In this document: positions 6,070 through 9,053 of the stretch, in pieces
Layout: each line of letters starts with the position of its first letter
How positions within the stretch are numbered: the first letter of the stretch is position 1
From: an uncultured Acidimicrobiales bacterium
Lineage (GTDB): Bacteria; Actinomycetota; Acidimicrobiia; Acidimicrobiales; UBA10347
Assembly (NCBI GenBank): GCA_937942965.1
Contig: CALDGN010000390.1
Span: 1-9,053 of the forward strand
DNA: 9,053 nt
Direction of reading: 5' to 3'
Made by a program: the position numbers and the translations under genes
The notes under the pieces: model-generated
The model's input: only the letters and a program-made list of their open reading frames with translations
Database searches by the model: none
What the model was told of the DNA's origin: nothing

Positions 6070-9053
6070 CTTTTCCTTCGCGCAATCCCGACCTTCCTCG
6101 ACAGCAGGGCCTGTATGACCCTGCAGCGGAACACGATGCCTGCGGCGTGAACTTCGTCGCGAATATGCGAGGGCGACGCAGCCACGACATCGTGCAAACC
6201 GGTCTGGGCGCGTTGTGCAACATGGAACACCGCGGCGCGGTGGGCTCCGACCCGAACTCGGGCGATGGCGCCGGCATCTTGGTGCAACTTCCGCACGAGT
6301 TTCTTTCGTCGGTCGTCGATTTCGAGCTTCCTGACGAAGGTAGCTACGCCTGCGGCATTGGCTTCTTGCCCCAAGACGAGACCGAAGCAGCCTCGGCAAT
6401 TACCCAGATCGAAGAGATCGCCGCCGCTGAAGGCGTGACGGTTCTTGGCTGGCGCGATGTACCCGTGAACCCAGTCATCCTCGGAGGTGCCTCAGCCCGC
6501 ACCATGCCGAACTTCCGCCAGCTCTTCGTGACCGCGGCCGACGCTGACGGCACGCTGCTCAACGACATTGCCCTCGACCGCGTCTGCTACGTGCTCCGCA
6601 AGCGCATCGAACACGACGTGCGCCTCGCCGCAGGCGCCGACGAAGTCAACGAAGCCATGGGTGGCGCATCCGAAGCCCACGATGGCGTGTACTTCCCGTC
6701 GCTGTCGTGTCGCACGATGGTCTACAAGGGCATGCTCACGACCCCGCAGCTGGGTGCGTTCTATCCCGACCTCGGCGACGAGAAGTTCACCAGCGCCATT
6801 GCGCTCGTGCACAGCCGGTTCTCGACGAACACGTTCCCGTCGTGGCCGCTGGCACACCCGTATCGCTTCGTTGCCCACAACGGCGAGATCAACACCGTCA
6901 AGGGCAACGCCAACTGGATGCGTGCCCGCGAGGCACTGCTTGCGACCGATGCGTTCGGCGACAACCTCGACAAGCTGTTCCCGATCTGCTCGCCGGGAGC
7001 GAGCGATACTGCAACGTTCGACGAGTGCCTCGAGCTGCTGCACCTGGGCGGCTATTCGCTTCCCGAAGCCGTGCTCATGATGATCCCAGAGCCTTGGGAG
7101 CATCACGAGGCCATGCCCGAACACATCCGGGACTACTACCGGTACCACGCATCGCTCATGGAGCCGTGGGACGGCCCCGCCTCGATCGCATTCACCGACG
7201 GCAGCGTCATCGGCGCGGTGCTCGACCGCAATGGCCTGCGCCCCAGCCGCTACTGGGTAACCGATGACGACATGGTCATCATGGCGAGCGAGGTCGGCGT
7301 CGTCGACGTGCCGCCGAACAAGATCATCGAAAAGGGTCGCCTGCAGCCCGGCCGCATGTTCCTGATCGACATGCGCCAAGGTCGCATTATTCGCGACGAC
7401 GAGATCAAGCAGGGGCTCGCCGGCAGCGCCGACTACACCGGCTGGTTGGCGACGCACCAGCGCAATGTTGGTGACCTTGCTGCGGCACCAACCCATGTTG
7501 ACGCCGAGTCGCTCACCGCACGCCAGCAGGCCTACGGCTACACGCACGAAGAACTCAAGCTGCTCCTGACGCCGATGGCCAGGTCGGCCAAAGAAGCGAT
7601 CGGCTCGATGGGCACCGACACGCCGGTTGCGGTGCTGTCGAAGCGCTCACGGATGCTGTACGACTACTTCCAGCAGTTGTTCGCTCAGGTCACAAACCCG
7701 CCGCTCGACGCGATGCGCGAAGAGATCATCACCGCGACGCTGTCCTGGATCGGCCCCGAAGGCAACCTGCTCGATCGCACGCCTGAGTCCTGCGCACAGA
7801 TCGTCACCGAGCACCCGGTCCTGCGCAACGAAGAACTCGCAGCGATCGCTGCTCTCCAGAACGACAGCGGCTTCAACGCCGCAACGATCTCCACGCTGTT
7901 CGACCCAGCCTCTGGCGGCACCGGCTTGCGCGATGCGCTCGAGCGGGTTCGTTCCGAAGTCGACGCAGCCATCACGAGCGGCGCGAACATCGTGATTCTC
8001 AGTGACCGAGGCACAACCAAGGGCCAGGTCGGCATCCCCGCCGCTATGGCCACCGGTGGTGTGCATCACCATCTGGTCCGCAACAAGACCCGCACCCAGG
8101 TCGGTCTTGTGATCGAAACCGGCGAGGCCCGCGAGGTCCACCACACCGCGGTGCTGCTCGGGTTCGGCGCCAACGCCGTGAACCCCTACCTGGCATTTGA
8201 AACCATTCAGGAGCTCGTCGAAGAGAACCTGTACGGCTTGCCGGCGAACCTCACGGTCGACGATGCCCAGACGAACTACGTCAAGGCCTGCGACAAGGGT
8301 CTGCTCAAGGTCATGTCCAAGATGGGCATCTCGACGATCAAGAGCTACATCGGTGCCCAGATCTTCGAAGCGATCGGTATCGGCAATGAGGTCGTCGGCG
8401 AATGCTTCACCGGCACCACCAGTCGTATCGGTGGCGTTGACTTCGACCGCATCGCCGCCGACGTGCAGAGCCGCCACGCGCTGGCGTTCCCCGATGTCCC
8501 GTCGGAGCGAGCTCACCGAGACCTCGAGGTCGGTGGCGAATACCAGTGGCGTCGCGAAGGCGAGTACCACCTGTTCAACCCCGAGACGGTGTTCCGGTTG
8601 CAGCACGCGACCCGCGAGGGTCGCTACGACATCTTCAAGCAGTACACGAGCGCCGTCGACGACGCGTCTGGCAACCTCGGCACGCTCCGTGGCTTGTTCC
8701 GGTTCAAGACCGAAGACTGCACGCCGATCTCCGTCGACGAGGTCGAGTCGGCCGAGAGCATCGTCAAGCGCTTCGCTACCGGCGCCATGTCCTATGGCTC
8801 GATCTCGGCCGAAGCGCACGAAACGCTCGCCATTGCCATGAACCGGATCGGCGGCAAGTCGAACACCGGCGAAGGCGGCGAAGCGTCGTACCGCTACGTG
8901 CCCGACGCGAACGGCGACAGCCGTCGCAGCGCGATTAAGCAGGCCGCATCGGGCCGTTTCGGTGTGACGAGCGAATACCTGGTGCAGTCCGAAGACATCC
9001 AGATCAAGATGGCGCAGGGCGCTAAGCCCGGCGAGGGCGGCCAGCTGCCCGGC
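6066..9053 (+). CDS. gltB: Glutamate synthase large subunit, 5' two-thirds (truncated by window)
   Basis: GltB takes the amide nitrogen of glutamine and adds it to 2-oxoglutarate, giving two glutamates; with glutamine synthetase it forms the GS-GOGAT ammonium assimilation route. The 996 codons present end inside the FMN domain; full proteins are about 1,500 residues. A short propeptide (1-25) precedes C26 in DACGVNF, the nucleophile that becomes the mature N-terminus of the class II amidotransferase domain (about 26-430). HSRFSTNTFPSWP begins at 249, and HNGEIN supplies N272 and G273 of the oxyanion hole. The central domain has ILSDRG (L645-R648). The FMN/synthase domain shows GAMSYGSIS from 906 and the GAKPGEGGQLPG block at the very end. 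The 3Fe-4S cysteines and GXGXG C-terminal domain lie beyond the edge, as should gltD. The ATG at 6066 is preferred over in-frame TTG codons; its propeptide is shorter than the 36-42 residues of well-studied homologues. Confidence 0.96.
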   Translation, partial: MTFPSRNPDLPRQQGLYDPAAEHDACGVNFVANMRGRRSHDIVQTGLGALCNMEHRGAVGSDPNSGDGAGILVQLPHEFLSSVVDFELPDEGSYACGIGFLPQDETEAASAITQIEEIAAAEGVTVLGWRDVPVNPVILGGASARTMPNFRQLFVTAADADGTLLNDIALDRVCYVLRKRIEHDVRLAAGADEVNEAMGGASEAHDGVYFPSLSCRTMVYKGMLTTPQLGAFYPDLGDEKFTSAIALVHSRFSTNTFPSWPLAHPYRFVAHNGEINTVKGNANWMRAREALLATDAFGDNLDKLFPICSPGASDTATFDECLELLHLGGYSLPEAVLMMIPEPWEHHEAMPEHIRDYYRYHASLMEPWDGPASIAFTDGSVIGAVLDRNGLRPSRYWVTDDDMVIMASEVGVVDVPPNKIIEKGRLQPGRMFLIDMRQGRIIRDDEIKQGLAGSADYTGWLATHQRNVGDLAAAPTHVDAESLTARQQAYGYTHEELKLLLTPMARSAKEAIGSMGTDTPVAVLSKRSRMLYDYFQQLFAQVTNPPLDAMREEIITATLSWIGPEGNLLDRTPESCAQIVTEHPVLRNEELAAIAALQNDSGFNAATISTLFDPASGGTGLRDALERVRSEVDAAITSGANIVILSDRGTTKGQVGIPAAMATGGVHHHLVRNKTRTQVGLVIETGEAREVHHTAVLLGFGANAVNPYLAFETIQELVEENLYGLPANLTVDDAQTNYVKACDKGLLKVMSKMGISTIKSYIGAQIFEAIGIGNEVVGECFTGTTSRIGGVDFDRIAADVQSRHALAFPDVPSERAHRDLEVGGEYQWRREGEYHLFNPETVFRLQHATREGRYDIFKQYTSAVDDASGNLGTLRGLFRFKTEDCTPISVDEVESAESIVKRFATGAMSYGSISAEAHETLAIAMNRIGGKSNTGEGGEASYRYVPDANGDSRRSAIKQAASGRFGVTSEYLVQSEDIQIKMAQGAKPGEGGQLPG

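Noticed and set aside
6492..7547. 351-codon antisense frame inside gltB
   Set aside because: It lies opposite the amidotransferase domain, whose motifs are continuous on the + strand. The translation is Val/Arg/Ala-rich with no recognisable domain.
7647..8819. 390-codon antisense frame inside gltB
   Set aside because: Long but opposite the conserved central and FMN domains of GltB. No Shine-Dalgarno or promoter is evident, and its length is expected from G/C-rich wobble positions.

Overview
The window comes from a high-GC bacterium and carries ordinary chromosomal transport and metabolic genes. Several traits fit an actinobacterium: G/C-rich third codon positions, gene junctions of the GTGA type, and an apparently leaderless promoter (TAACCT exactly six bases before an ATG). 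A deep branch such as Acidimicrobiia is possible, but that is inference; no taxonomic marker gene is present. There is no mobile element, CRISPR array, tRNA or rRNA.

Positions 113-4607 (+ strand) form a potassium/cation uptake operon. A two-RCK-domain TrkA is followed by two consecutive TrkH-type membrane subunits. Both junctions are 4-base GTGA overlaps, so the three genes are very probably co-transcribed and translationally coupled. The second TrkH is canonical, with the four pore-loop glycines in place. The first is divergent: the filter glycine of its first pore loop is replaced by serine (S129), the position whose Ser/Gly identity separates Na+-selective from K+-permeable plant HKT transporters. 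A single regulator shared by two unlike pore subunits is the most interesting feature here.

Positions 4604-5833 (- strand) encode an M18-family metallo-aminopeptidase with all expected metal and catalytic residues. It converges on the trk operon so tightly that one CTAG palindrome supplies the stop codons of both genes.

Positions 5834-6065 are a 232-base divergent control region between the aminopeptidase and the glutamate synthase gene. It holds a leaderless-type -10 for the aminopeptidase, two GTNAAC elements 11 bases apart (spaced like a GlnR-type box), a perfect 7-bp inverted repeat, a candidate -10 for gltB, a GC-rich hairpin, and a short upstream ORF whose TGA overlaps the gltB ATG.

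Positions 6066-9053 (+ strand) hold the first 996 codons of gltB, the large subunit of glutamate synthase, truncated by the window edge inside the FMN-binding domain. The iron-sulfur cysteines, the C-terminal domain and any following gltD lie outside. The window therefore combines monovalent cation uptake, peptide turnover and central nitrogen assimilation; only the three trk genes are an obvious functional unit.
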